Positions 33,755-41,489 of a stretch of DNA of 64,000 nucleotides are shown here, piece after piece. The position numbers and the translations under genes are program-made. This DNA is from Streptomyces cirratus (GTDB taxonomy: Bacteria; Actinomycetota; Actinomycetes; Streptomycetales; Streptomycetaceae): the NCBI RefSeq assembly GCF_014650775.1, contig NZ_BMVP01000019.1, positions 20,760-84,759 on the forward strand, given 5' to 3'. Within the stretch, counting starts at the first letter, position 1. Each line of letters begins with the position of its first letter. The notes beneath the pieces were generated by a model, which saw only the letters and a list, made by a program, of their open reading frames with translations, was not told the origin of the DNA and searched no databases.

Positions 33755-34648
33755 CTACTTCCCGATCAGGTCGGAGACCTTCACGAAGCGGTAGCCGCGC
33801 TTGCGCAGCTCCGGGACGATGTTGCGGACGGCCTGCTCGGTGACCGGCGCCGCGCTGCGGGTGCAGTGCATGACCACCACCGAGCCCGGCTTCACCCCGG
33901 CCAGCACCTGCTCCGCCACCGCGTCGGGGTCCTTGGCGAAGGCGTCGCCGCTGACCACGTCCCACTGCACGGCCGTCACCTTGGCCGGGGACAGCGCCCG
34001 CAGCGCCTGGTCGTCGTAACAGCCGCCGGGGAAACGGAAGTAGGGGACGGTGTTGACCGCGCCCGCCTTCCGGAAGGCGGCGAAGGCCCGGTCCACGTCG
34101 GCCTTGGCGGCGGCGCCGTCGAGCGCGGGCAGCCCGTAGCAGGGGGACTTGAAGGCGTGGTGGCTGTACGAGTGGTTGGCGATCTCGAAGTTCGGGTCGT
34201 TGCCGATGGCCTTCGCCTGGTCCGGGTACTCCTCCGCCCAGCGGCCCGTCATGAAGATGGTGGCGGGCACCTTGAGGGCGCGCAGGGAGGAGATCAGCTG
34301 CGGGTTGTCGAAACGTTCCCCCGAGGCGGCGCGCGGCCCCTGGTCGGAGGTCATGTCCGCGTCGAAGGTCAGTGCGACGGTCTTGTCGCTGTGCTGCTTC
34401 GCCCGCTCGAAGACGGGTGTCAGGCCGTTCGGGCCGGGCGGCAGGACGGGCACCGGGGCCGGCGCGCCCGCCTGCGGGGAGCCCGAGGGGGCGGCGGAGG
34501 GGGAGGCGGGGGCGGGGGCCGGCGGGGAACCCGGACGGGCTTCGTTGGCGGGCTTCGGCGAGGAGCCGGTGCCGCCCCCGCAACCGGCGAGGGCGGCACC
34601 GAGAACGGCCGCGGCCGCGGCTTTGCGCACTGCTACGGAGAGGGTCAC
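33755..34648 (-). CDS. Polysaccharide deacetylase (CE4/NodB) lipoprotein
   Basis: 297 residues from GTG 34648. Hydrophobic N-terminus ends in the lipobox LAGC, so it is likely anchored to the outer membrane face, followed by a Ser/Pro/Ala linker of about 60 residues. The NodB domain shows ALTFDADMTSDQG (catalytic Asp pair, one position altered from TFDD), the zinc motif ANHSYSHHAF, FRFPGGCYDD (RxPGG-type), and VQWDVVSGD. It should remove N-acetyl groups from peptidoglycan or another glycan. The start is uncertain: a TTG at 34657 is also in frame and no ribosome site is strong. It lies 18 bases after ppk2 on the same strand, so they are probably co-transcribed. Confidence 0.88.
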   Translation of the reverse strand: MTLSVAVRKAAAAAVLGAALAGCGGGTGSSPKPANEARPGSPPAPAPASPSAAPSGSPQAGAPAPVPVLPPGPNGLTPVFERAKQHSDKTVALTFDADMTSDQGPRAASGERFDNPQLISSLRALKVPATIFMTGRWAEEYPDQAKAIGNDPNFEIANHSYSHHAFKSPCYGLPALDGAAAKADVDRAFAAFRKAGAVNTVPYFRFPGGCYDDQALRALSPAKVTAVQWDVVSGDAFAKDPDAVAEQVLAGVKPGSVVVMHCTRSAAPVTEQAVRNIVPELRKRGYRFVKVSDLIGK

Positions 34649-34666
34649 GCCAGGCAAAATATCCGA

Positions 34667-35551
34667 CTATGTGGCAAGTAGACGCGCGCGGCACTCGTCT
34701 ACGTCGAAATCAGCACCCGGATAGCGCGGGCCGATGTCCTCCAGGTGCTCCAGCAGGAGCTTTCCGACGGCCCAGTTGCGGTACCACTTGCGGTCGGCGG
34801 GCACGGCGTACCAGGGCGCGGCGTCCGTGGAGCAGCGCTCCAGAGCCAGCTCGTAGGCGCGCTGGTACGCGGGCCACAGCGCCCGCTCCTCGATGTCGCC
34901 CGCGTTGAACTTCCAGTGCTTGGACGGGTTGTCGAGCCGGGCCAGCAGCCGGGCGCGCTGCTCCTCGTAGGAGATGTGGAGGAAGACCTTCACGACGGTG
35001 ACGCCGTCCTCGGCGAGTGCCTCCTCGAAGCGGTTGATCTCGTCGTAGCGCCCGTTCAGCTCGCGGCGGGGAACCAGTTCGCGGACGCGCGCGATCAGGA
35101 CGTCCTCGTAGTGGGAGCGGTCGAAGATGCCGATTTCGCCGGGCCGGGGCAGGGCCCTTTCGACGCGCCACAGGAAGGGGTGGCCGCGTTCCTCGGGGGT
35201 GGGCGCCTTGAAGGCCTGGATGCGGCAGCCCGAGGGGTTGAAGAGGCCGATCACGTGCTTGACGGTGCCGCCTTTGCCGCTGGTGTCCATGCCCTGGAGG
35301 ACGAGCAGGAGCCGGCGCCGGTCACCCGCGGTGCTCGCCGCGTACAGCCGCTCCTGGAGCGAGGCGAGCGCCCCGGCCGTCTTCGCGGCGGTGTCGGCCA
35401 CGGCGTCCGCCTTGCGGGAGGGGCCGCCGGGGGTCGAGGACGGGTCGACGGCCGCGAGGTCGACCCGGCCGGGCGGTACGCGCAGCACCTCGCGCAGGGA
35501 GGGCGGGGACCCGGCTCGGTCCTTGCCGTGCGTGCCGTCCTTCTTCGCCAT
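34667..35551 (-). CDS. ppk2: Polyphosphate kinase 2 family protein
   Basis: 294 residues. The Walker A region reads LVLQGMDTSGKGGTVKH, the conserved GIFDRSHYEDVL follows (Walker B and lid), then VFLHISYEEQRARLLARLDNP, KHWKFNAGDIEER and a C-terminal APWYAVPADRKWYRNW. These are hallmarks of PPK2, which transfers phosphate between polyphosphate and nucleoside mono- or diphosphates; the overall length and motif spelling suit the single-domain enzymes that phosphorylate nucleotides from polyphosphate. Cytosolic. ATG 35551. Upstream of the deacetylase lipoprotein gene in a two-gene unit. Confidence 0.93.
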   Translation of the reverse strand: MAKKDGTHGKDRAGSPPSLREVLRVPPGRVDLAAVDPSSTPGGPSRKADAVADTAAKTAGALASLQERLYAASTAGDRRRLLLVLQGMDTSGKGGTVKHVIGLFNPSGCRIQAFKAPTPEERGHPFLWRVERALPRPGEIGIFDRSHYEDVLIARVRELVPRRELNGRYDEINRFEEALAEDGVTVVKVFLHISYEEQRARLLARLDNPSKHWKFNAGDIEERALWPAYQRAYELALERCSTDAAPWYAVPADRKWYRNWAVGKLLLEHLEDIGPRYPGADFDVDECRARLLAT

Positions 35552-35620
35552 CGCCGTCCACCCCGATCAGTCGACTCGTCCGATCATCCGACATCGGGGG
35601 CGACGTCGCACGGTGGGGCG

Positions 35621-35684
35621 GATCAGCGGATCAGCGGTTCCGGGGTTGAGGAGTTCCAGGGTCAGCGGTGCCAGGGGTCAGCGG
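35621..35684. repeat. Short degenerate direct repeats
   Basis: TCAGCGG occurs four times within 62 bp (starting 35623, 35631, 35662 and 35678), the first two as a perfect tandem GATCAGCG pair, with GTTCC interspersed. Located in the 219-bp gap between ppk2 and the OsmC gene, upstream of ppk2 on its strand. Confidence 0.5.
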
Positions 35685-35706
35685 TTCCGAGGTCCCGTCA
35701 CCGCGA

Positions 35707-35746
35707 ACGGCCGGAGCGGCCCGGCCGGCCGGGCCGCTCCGGCCGT
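35707..35746 (-). terminator. Perfect 40-bp palindromic hairpin after the OsmC gene
   Basis: Bases 35707-35726 are exactly complementary to 35727-35746, giving an uninterrupted inverted repeat. It lies 25 bases past the OsmC gene stop on the minus strand. Confidence 0.8.
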
Positions 35747-35770
35747 CCGGCCACTCCGGGAGGCGGCGGC

Positions 35771-36196
35771 TCAGATCAGCTCGGCGCTCAAGGTGATCGT
35801 CGTACCCGTCAGGGCCTGGCTGACCGGGCAGTTCTTCTTCGCGTCCTCGGCGGCGGCCTTGAAGGCGTCGGCGTCCAGTCCCGGCACCTCGGCGCGGACC
35901 GTCAGGTGGATCCCGGTGATGCCCTCACCCGGCTGGAACGTGACGTCGGCCTTGGTCTCCACCCGGGTGGGCGGGGTCCCGGCACCGTCGAGGCCGTGCG
36001 AGAGGGCCATCGAGTAGCAGCTGGAGTGCGCGGCGGCGATCAGCTCTTCCGGGCTGGTCTTGCCGTTCGCGGCCTCGGCGCGCGAGGGCCAGGAGACGTC
36101 GAACGAACCCCGGCCCGAGGAGTCGAGGGTGACGACGCCGGAGCCCTTGAGGAGGTTGCCCTCCCAGTCGGTGTGCGCGGTACGCGTGGTGGCCAT
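35771..36196 (-). CDS. OsmC/Ohr family peroxiredoxin-like protein
   Basis: 141 residues. The two family Cys lie in AAHSSCYSMAL and AKKNCPVSQAL, the pair that reduces organic hydroperoxides with a dithiol donor. TSPEELIAAAHSSC is the typical OsmC first-Cys context, and the start MATTRTAHTDWEG matches the YhfA/OsmC subgroup. Cytosolic detoxification of organic or fatty-acid peroxides is the expected role. ATG 36196 follows GAAGGGATC. It lies downstream of the ZapE-like gene on the same strand but a hairpin separates them. Confidence 0.92.
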   Translation of the reverse strand: MATTRTAHTDWEGNLLKGSGVVTLDSSGRGSFDVSWPSRAEAANGKTSPEELIAAAHSSCYSMALSHGLDGAGTPPTRVETKADVTFQPGEGITGIHLTVRAEVPGLDADAFKAAAEDAKKNCPVSQALTGTTITLSAELI

Positions 36197-36262
36197 GGTG
36201 GATCCCTTCGCAGAAGTGGGAAACGACCGGACCGGCCCCGCGCATGACGATCGGTCACGCGT

Positions 36263-36281
36263 GGACGGCCCGGCGCCGTCC
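36263..36281 (-). terminator. Short hairpin after the ZapE-like gene
   Basis: GGACGGC (36263-36269) pairs with GCCGTCC (36275-36281) immediately after the stop codon at 36285. Confidence 0.5.
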
Positions 36282-36284
36282 AAC

Positions 36285-37391
36285 CTACTGGGCCACCAGC
36301 CCCTTCGCGTCGCGTGCCAGGGCGGTGAGCCGGGATATGGCGCGGAAGTACTTCTTCCGATAGCCCCCGTTGAGCATTTCTTCACTGAACAGACGGTCGA
36401 ACGGCACGCCCGAGGCGAGGACCGGTATCTCGCGGTCGTACAGCCGGTCGGCCAGCACCACCAGCCGCAGCGCCGTCGACTGGTCCGGGACCGGGCCGAC
36501 ATCGGTCAGGCACACCGCGGATATCCCGTCCGTCAGCGCTCCGTAGCGGCTCGGGTGCACCTTCGCGAGGTGTTCCAGCAGGCCCGGGAAGTCGTCGAGG
36601 CTCGCGCCCGCAGTGGCGTAGGCGGCCTTGGTCACCTGCTCGTCCGAGAACGGCGCCGGCGCCTCCGGGAGCCCGCGGTGCCGGTAGTCCTGGCCGTCGA
36701 TCCGCAGGGGCCGGAAGTGCGCGGACAGGCCCTGGATCTCCCGCAGGAAGTCCGCCGCGGCGAAGCGGCCCTCGCCGAGCTTGCCGGGCAGGGTGTTGGA
36801 GGTCGCGGCCAGCGCCACGCCCTGCTCCACGAGCCGGCTCAGCAGCGAGGACACCAGCACGGTGTCGCCCGGATCGTCCAGTTCGAATTCGTCGATGCAC
36901 AGCAGCCGGTGCCCGCCGAGGGTCTGCACGGTCTGCTGGAAGCCGAGCGCGCCGACCAGGTTCGTCAGCTCCACGAAGGTGCCGAAGGCTTTCAGCGCGG
37001 GCTCGGCCGGGGTCGCGTGCCACAGTGAGGCCAGCAGGTGCGTCTTGCCGACGCCGTAGCCGCCGTCGAGGTAGACCCCGCCCGGGGAGGCCGCCGCGGC
37101 GGTGGGCTTCTTCGAGAACCAGCGCCGCTTGCCCGCGCCGCTGGCGTGCGCCCCGCCGAGTCCCGCCGCGAAGGCGCTCAGCACGGTCACGGCCTCGCGC
37201 TGGCTGGGCTGGGTGGGGTCGGGGTCGTAGGTGTCGAAGCGCACCGAGTCGAAACGCGGCGGCGGCACCATCTCGGCGACCAGCCGTTCGGCGGGCACGC
37301 GGGGGGCCCGGGCACACAGGGCCTGGGGGCCCGCGTCGGCTATCGGATGCCGCCCGGAGGCCTGACCGGAGGTCGTGAGAGAGGTTGACAC
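36285..37391 (-). CDS. zapE: ZapE/AFG1-like ATPase
   Basis: 368 residues from GTG 37391. Walker A is GGYGVGKTHLL (about residue 116) and Walker B is LLCIDEFELDD, both followed by the AFG1/ZapE-specific LVEQGVALAATSNTLP and sensor region; the C-terminus ends RLTALARDAKGLVAQ. Members are single-domain AAA-type ATPases; ZapE modulates FtsZ rings in E. coli, while the eukaryotic relative works in mitochondrial protein quality control. The actual role in Streptomyces is unknown. The gene diverges from the RibD-like gene with only 36 bases between start codons and no strong ribosome sites, so both messages may be leaderless. Confidence 0.88.
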   Translation of the reverse strand: MSTSLTTSGQASGRHPIADAGPQALCARAPRVPAERLVAEMVPPPRFDSVRFDTYDPDPTQPSQREAVTVLSAFAAGLGGAHASGAGKRRWFSKKPTAAAASPGGVYLDGGYGVGKTHLLASLWHATPAEPALKAFGTFVELTNLVGALGFQQTVQTLGGHRLLCIDEFELDDPGDTVLVSSLLSRLVEQGVALAATSNTLPGKLGEGRFAAADFLREIQGLSAHFRPLRIDGQDYRHRGLPEAPAPFSDEQVTKAAYATAGASLDDFPGLLEHLAKVHPSRYGALTDGISAVCLTDVGPVPDQSTALRLVVLADRLYDREIPVLASGVPFDRLFSEEMLNGGYRKKYFRAISRLTALARDAKGLVAQ

Positions 37392-37427
37392 AGCCCTCAA
37401 CTCTACGTGCCGTGGCACACTGCATCG

Positions 37428-38201
37428 ATGCGACGCCTGTTCCCTGTGACCGATCAGACATCAGCAGACCACAACGACCGCCCGTGGTCGCTGGACGAGC
37501 TCGCGGAGGCCTACGCATACCCCGCGCTCGGCCCGCAGGGCCACTGGCTGCGGGCCAACATGGTCTCGACCCTGGACGGAGCCGCCCAGCACGACGGTCG
37601 CTCGCAGCCGATCTCCGGCGAGACCGACATGGCGATCTTCGGCACCCTGCGCGCCCTGGCGGACGTGATCGTCGTCGGCGCGGAAACGGTTCGCCAGGAG
37701 GGCTACCGCCCGGCGCGGGCCCGGGAGGCCTTCGCGGACCGCCGCAGCGCCTCGGGGCAGGGTCCGGCGGCCGCAATCGCGGTGATCACCGCCAGTATGG
37801 AGCTGGACTTCTCCCTGCCCCTGTTCACCTCTCCCCTCGTGCCGACGCTGGTCGTCACCGGCGCCGCCGCGCCCGCCGACCGGGTGGCGCAGGCCGCCGG
37901 TGCGGGGGCCGAGGTCGTGCTCGCGGGCGACGGGGTGTCCGTGGACCCCGTACGGGCGGTACGGGAGCTGGCCGCGCGCGGTCTGCGCCGCCAGCTCACC
38001 GAGGGCGGCCCCCGTCTGCTGGGCCAGTTCGTGGCCGCGGACGTGCTGGACGAGCTGTGCCTGACGATCTCCCCGATGCTCACGGCGGGCGACGCCCAGC
38101 GCATCTGCGGGGGCCCCTCCGTCACGGTTCCGCACCGGCTTGAAGCGGCCGGTGTGCTGGAGGAGGCCGGGTTCCTCTTCACCCGTTACCGTCGAATCTG
38201 A
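37428..38201 (+). CDS. RibD C-terminal-type pyrimidine/dihydrofolate reductase-fold protein
   Basis: 257 residues from ATG 37428. Recognised as the RibD_C reductase fold: WLRANMVSTLDGAAQHDGRSQPISGETDM matches the NADPH/substrate site, then LRALADVIVVGAETVRQEGY, LRRQLTEGGPRLLGQF and LCLTISPML. In riboflavin synthesis this fold reduces the ribosyl side chain of the pyrimidine intermediate; stand-alone actinobacterial members may serve that step or an antifolate-type reduction. No deaminase domain is attached. The start has no ribosome site and may be leaderless. Downstream lies a 149-bp gap and then the small gene before murC. Confidence 0.85.
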   Translation: MRRLFPVTDQTSADHNDRPWSLDELAEAYAYPALGPQGHWLRANMVSTLDGAAQHDGRSQPISGETDMAIFGTLRALADVIVVGAETVRQEGYRPARAREAFADRRSASGQGPAAAIAVITASMELDFSLPLFTSPLVPTLVVTGAAAPADRVAQAAGAGAEVVLAGDGVSVDPVRAVRELAARGLRRQLTEGGPRLLGQFVAADVLDELCLTISPMLTAGDAQRICGGPSVTVPHRLEAAGVLEEAGFLFTRYRRI

Positions 38202-38350
38202 ACAAGGGGCGGAATTCGCCGTTCCGCTTAGCTTCCGCTGGGCACATACCTGGGCAGAGATATCCGCCGCAAAGCCCGCGCGCGAGCGGGGCAGGATGGT
38301 TTCCGCAGAGGCCGGCCCACCGGCCTCGGCCCATGAAGGAGAGGGCGTCC

Positions 38351-38818
38351 GTGTTCACGAGCGTATTGATGATCGAGCAGCCGCTGACCCCGGTGGACGT
38401 GGACTTCGTCACCACCCTGCACGGAGACGACGAGGTCTCCTTCATCGTCCTCATGCAACCGAGGGGGGACCAGGACAGGCTGCTGCGCGCCATCGACGAC
38501 GTCGCGCTCGGCGAGCTGCCCGAGGCGCTGCACGAAGGCGACGAGCCGGAGGGCACCGCCGCCCGCCGCCCCGCCGCACAGGCGCTCGAACACTCGCTGG
38601 AAGCCCTGCGCAGAAAGGGCGCCAAGGCCGTCGGACAGCTCGTCGAGGACCACCCGCTCGACAAGCTCAGGTCCGTCGTGGAGGAGACCGGGGCCGACGA
38701 GGTGATCGTCCTGACCGCCCCGCACTTCGTGGAGGAGTTCTTCCACCGCGACTGGGCCTCCCGCGCGCGGCACAAGGTCGGCGTTCCGGTGCTCAAGCTC
38801 TTCGCCCACAACGAATAG
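38351..38818 (+). CDS. Conserved small protein of unknown function before murC
   Basis: 155 residues from GTG 38351, preceded by GAAGGAGAG at 38336-38344 with a seven-base spacer, which decides the start over ATG 38333. Alpha/beta composition with FVTTLHGDDEVSFIVLMQP at the N-terminus, a charged helical middle (AQALEHSLEALRRKGAKAVGQL), and VVEETGADEVIVLTAPHFVEEFFHRDWASRARHKVGVPVLKLF at the end. The pattern 'DEVIVLT...PHFVEEFFHRDWASRAR' resembles the nucleotide-binding half of universal-stress-type proteins, but I cannot assign a function. It sits 46 bases before murC in the same direction and is probably co-transcribed. Confidence 0.78.
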   Translation: MFTSVLMIEQPLTPVDVDFVTTLHGDDEVSFIVLMQPRGDQDRLLRAIDDVALGELPEALHEGDEPEGTAARRPAAQALEHSLEALRRKGAKAVGQLVEDHPLDKLRSVVEETGADEVIVLTAPHFVEEFFHRDWASRARHKVGVPVLKLFAHNE

Positions 38819-38864
38819 GCTGGCCCCGGCTCACCCCTAGCAATCGATTCCTGGAGCGACCTGA

Positions 38865-40274
38865 ATGAAGCCCGGCCTGCCGACCGCCATGGAACGGCCC
38901 CACTTCATCGGCATCGGCGGAGCCGGCATGTCCGGCATCGCGAAGATCCTCGCCCAGCGCGGCGCGCGGGTGGCCGGCAGCGACGCCCGTGACTCCGAGA
39001 CCGCCCAGGCGCTGCGCGCCCACGGCGCCACGGTGCACGTCGGGCACGCCGCCGGCCACCTCGCGGACGACTCCACCTGCGTGGTCGTCTCCAGCGCCAT
39101 CCGCGCCGACAACCCCGAGCTGGCCCGCGCCGCCGAACTCGGCATCCCGGTCGTGCACCGCTCCGACGCCCTCGCCGCCCTGATGGACGGCCTGCGGCCG
39201 ATCGCCGTCGCCGGCACGCACGGCAAGACCACCACCACCTCGATGCTGGCGGTGTCCCTGTCGTCCCTGGGCCTGGACCCCTCCTACGCCATCGGCGGCG
39301 ACCTGGACGCCCCGGGCTCCAACGCCCACCACGGCGAGGGTGACATCTTCGTGGCCGAGGCGGACGAAAGCGACCGCAGCTTCCACAAGTACGCCCCGCA
39401 GGTCGCGATCATCCTCAACGCGGAACTCGACCACCACGCGAACTACGCGTCGATGGAGGAGATCTACGAGTCCTTCGAGACCTTCGTTTCGAAGGTCGTC
39501 CCCGGCGGCACCCTGGTCGTCGCCCACGGCCAGGCCGGCGCGGCCGAGATCGCCGCCCGCGTCGCCGGCCGGGAGGGGCTGCGGGTCGTCACGTACGGCG
39601 AGGAGGCCGACGCCGACGTCCGGATCACGAAGATCACCCCGCGCGGGCTGACCAGCGAGGTCACCGTCGTCCTGGACGGGCGGATGCTCACCTTCACCGT
39701 CTCCGTGCCCGGCCGCCACTACGCGCACAACGCGGTCGCGGCGCTGGCCGCCGGTGTCGCTCTCGGCATCCCGGCGCACAACCTGGCGTCCGCCCTCGGC
39801 AAGTACACCGGCGTCAAGCGCCGCCTCCAGCTCAAGGGCGAGGCCGCGGGCGTGCAGGTCATCGACTCCTACGCGCACCACCCCACGGAGATGACCGCCG
39901 ACCTGGAGGCCATCCGCGGCGCCGCGGGCGACTCCCGCATCCTCGTGGTCTTCCAGCCCCACCTCTTCTCCCGCACGCAGGAACTCGGGAAGGAGATGGG
40001 CCTGGCCCTGGCGCTGGCCGACGCCTCCGTGGTCCTCGACATCTACCCGGCCCGCGAGGACCCCCTGCCCGGGGTCACCAGCGAGATCATCATCGAAGCG
40101 GCCCGCACCGCGGGCGCCGACGTCGCCGCCGAGCACGACAAGGACGCCGTCGCCGAGGTCATCGCGGGAATGGCGAAGCCGGGCGATCTCGTTCTCACCA
40201 TGGGCGCGGGCGACGTCACGGATCTGGGTCCCCTGATCCTGGAGAGCATCGGTCTCGCCCGGCCGTCGAACTGA
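38865..40274 (+). CDS. murC: UDP-N-acetylmuramate--L-alanine ligase
   Basis: Adds L-Ala to UDP-MurNAc in the cytoplasmic phase of peptidoglycan synthesis. 469 residues with the three Mur-ligase domains: N-terminal HFIGIGGAGMSGIAKIL, central ATP-binding AGTHGKTTTTSML followed by EADESDRSF and NAELDHHANY, and C-terminal DSYAHHPTEM with FQPHLFSRT. All match MurC rather than MurD/E/F (HFIGIGG and DHHxNY). As in other Streptomyces, murC lies outside the division/cell-wall cluster. ATG 38865; the next gene, msrB, starts 15 bases after its stop. Confidence 0.97.
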   Translation: MKPGLPTAMERPHFIGIGGAGMSGIAKILAQRGARVAGSDARDSETAQALRAHGATVHVGHAAGHLADDSTCVVVSSAIRADNPELARAAELGIPVVHRSDALAALMDGLRPIAVAGTHGKTTTTSMLAVSLSSLGLDPSYAIGGDLDAPGSNAHHGEGDIFVAEADESDRSFHKYAPQVAIILNAELDHHANYASMEEIYESFETFVSKVVPGGTLVVAHGQAGAAEIAARVAGREGLRVVTYGEEADADVRITKITPRGLTSEVTVVLDGRMLTFTVSVPGRHYAHNAVAALAAGVALGIPAHNLASALGKYTGVKRRLQLKGEAAGVQVIDSYAHHPTEMTADLEAIRGAAGDSRILVVFQPHLFSRTQELGKEMGLALALADASVVLDIYPAREDPLPGVTSEIIIEAARTAGADVAAEHDKDAVAEVIAGMAKPGDLVLTMGAGDVTDLGPLILESIGLARPSN

Positions 40275-40289
40275 GGGAGCGGGAACGTC

Positions 40290-40697
40290 ATGGCGTACGA
40301 GGTCGAGAAGACGGACGAGCAGTGGCAGGCGGAGCTGACCCCGTCCGAGTACCAGGTGCTGCGCCTCGCCGGCACCGAACCGGCCTTCCGCGGTGAGTAC
40401 ACGGACACCAAGGTGGAAGGCGTCTACTCCTGTCGGGCGTGCGGCTCCGAGCTGTTCCGTTCCGACACGAAGTTCGAGTCGCACTGCGGCTGGCCGTCCT
40501 TCTACGACCCGAAGGACAGCGACGCGGTCGAGCTGATCGCGGACACCTCGCACGGCATGGTCCGTACCGAGGTCCGCTGCGCGAAGTGCGGCTCGCACCT
40601 GGGCCACGTCTTCGAGGGCGAGGGCTACCCCACCCCGACCGACCAGCGGTACTGCATCAACAGCATCTCGCTGCGGCTGACCCCGACGGAGAGCTGA
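40290..40697 (+). CDS. msrB: Peptide-methionine (R)-S-oxide reductase
   Basis: 135 residues. Reduces methionine-R-sulfoxide in proteins. The zinc-binding pairs are YSCRACGSELF and VRCAKCGSHLGHVF, the catalytic Cys is in RYCINSISL near the C-terminus, and HCGWPSFYDP is the substrate-binding signature. It starts 15 bases downstream of murC and is likely co-transcribed; a clear hairpin follows. Confidence 0.96.
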   Translation: MAYEVEKTDEQWQAELTPSEYQVLRLAGTEPAFRGEYTDTKVEGVYSCRACGSELFRSDTKFESHCGWPSFYDPKDSDAVELIADTSHGMVRTEVRCAKCGSHLGHVFEGEGYPTPTDQRYCINSISLRLTPTES

Positions 40698-40704
40698 CCG
40701 CGCC

Positions 40705-40731
40705 GGCCGCCGGGCCCTTCGCCCGGCGGCC
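40705..40731 (+). terminator. Hairpin after msrB
   Basis: GGCCGCCGGGC (40705-40715) pairs perfectly with 40721-40731 around CCTTC, seven bases after the msrB stop. Confidence 0.8.
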
Positions 40732-41489
40732 GCCCCCGCGGGACGCGGTCTCGCGGGGACGGCCGGGGGCAGCCGGCCCCGTGCGCCCCGGCAGCAGGTC
40801 CGCCCGCACCCCGGCGGTTGGGCGTCGCCCGGCCCGGCACGGCCCTGCGGGCGCAGCACCACCGCACCGGCGCTCGCGTGCCCGGGCCCACCGAAGAATG
40901 GCCCCGCCGGTCCCGGACCGCCACGACGTGCGGCGTCCCGACCGGTGCGGGATCCGGAACCCGCACGGCGGGCCGAGCCCCCCGCCACCCACCGGCCCGT
41001 GCGCCGCACCGGCAGCGGCGCTCGCACGTCCTTCCGGCCGCACACCGCCGACGCGTGCCGCCACGGGCCCAGCCGTCGCCGGGAGGGGCGGCGTCCCCCA
41101 TCGCCCCGAACCGCCGCGGCCCCGCCGCCCGCCGCCACTGCGCACCGTCAGGGACGTGCCCGGCAGGTGCCGGTTCCTCGCGGGCCGGGACGGCGGCGCC
41201 CGTCCGCACCACCCCGGCCCGCTCCCGGCGCCTGGCTGCCGCGGGCCCGGTCGCCCGCCGGGAGGGGGCGGGTCCGATCGGCCTCGGGTCAAGTGCCCCG
41301 CGTACGACGTCTGTTGTGCGCGGGCGGGGCGTCGTACCGTTCCACCGGCGGGGCGCGGAGAGGTCGGCCGGGCCCTTTCGTTCGCCAGCTGTACGGCACA
41401 AGGTCAGACAAGGATCTCCGTCCGGTCCCCCGGGGCCGCTGTCCTTGGGGCGCCCCTCGCCCCCCTCCACACCCCCAGAGGTCTCCACC
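40732..41489. other. Long non-coding region upstream of the phospholipase C gene
   Basis: About 760 bases hold no gene that I can support. The open frames crossing it are Pro/Arg/Gly-rich shadow translations with no conserved domain and no ribosome sites. It contains an inverted repeat at 41302-41337. It may carry a long leader or regulatory DNA for the exported phospholipase, or decayed sequence. Confidence 0.5.
41302..41337. promoter_or_regulatory. Inverted repeat upstream of the phospholipase gene
   Basis: GTACGACG (41302-41309) is mirrored by CGTCGTAC (41330-41337) across 20 bases, in the least G+C-extreme part of the non-coding region, about 150 bases before the start codon. Possible regulator site; no canonical PhoP box is visible. 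Confidence 0.3.

Noticed and set aside
41300..41340. PhoP box for the phospholipase gene
   Set aside because: No direct repeats resembling GTTCACC are present; only an inverted repeat is seen.
40818..41489. Upstream extension of the phospholipase reading frame
   Set aside because: Arg/Pro/Ala-rich translation with no homology; the Tat signal begins right after GTG 41490.
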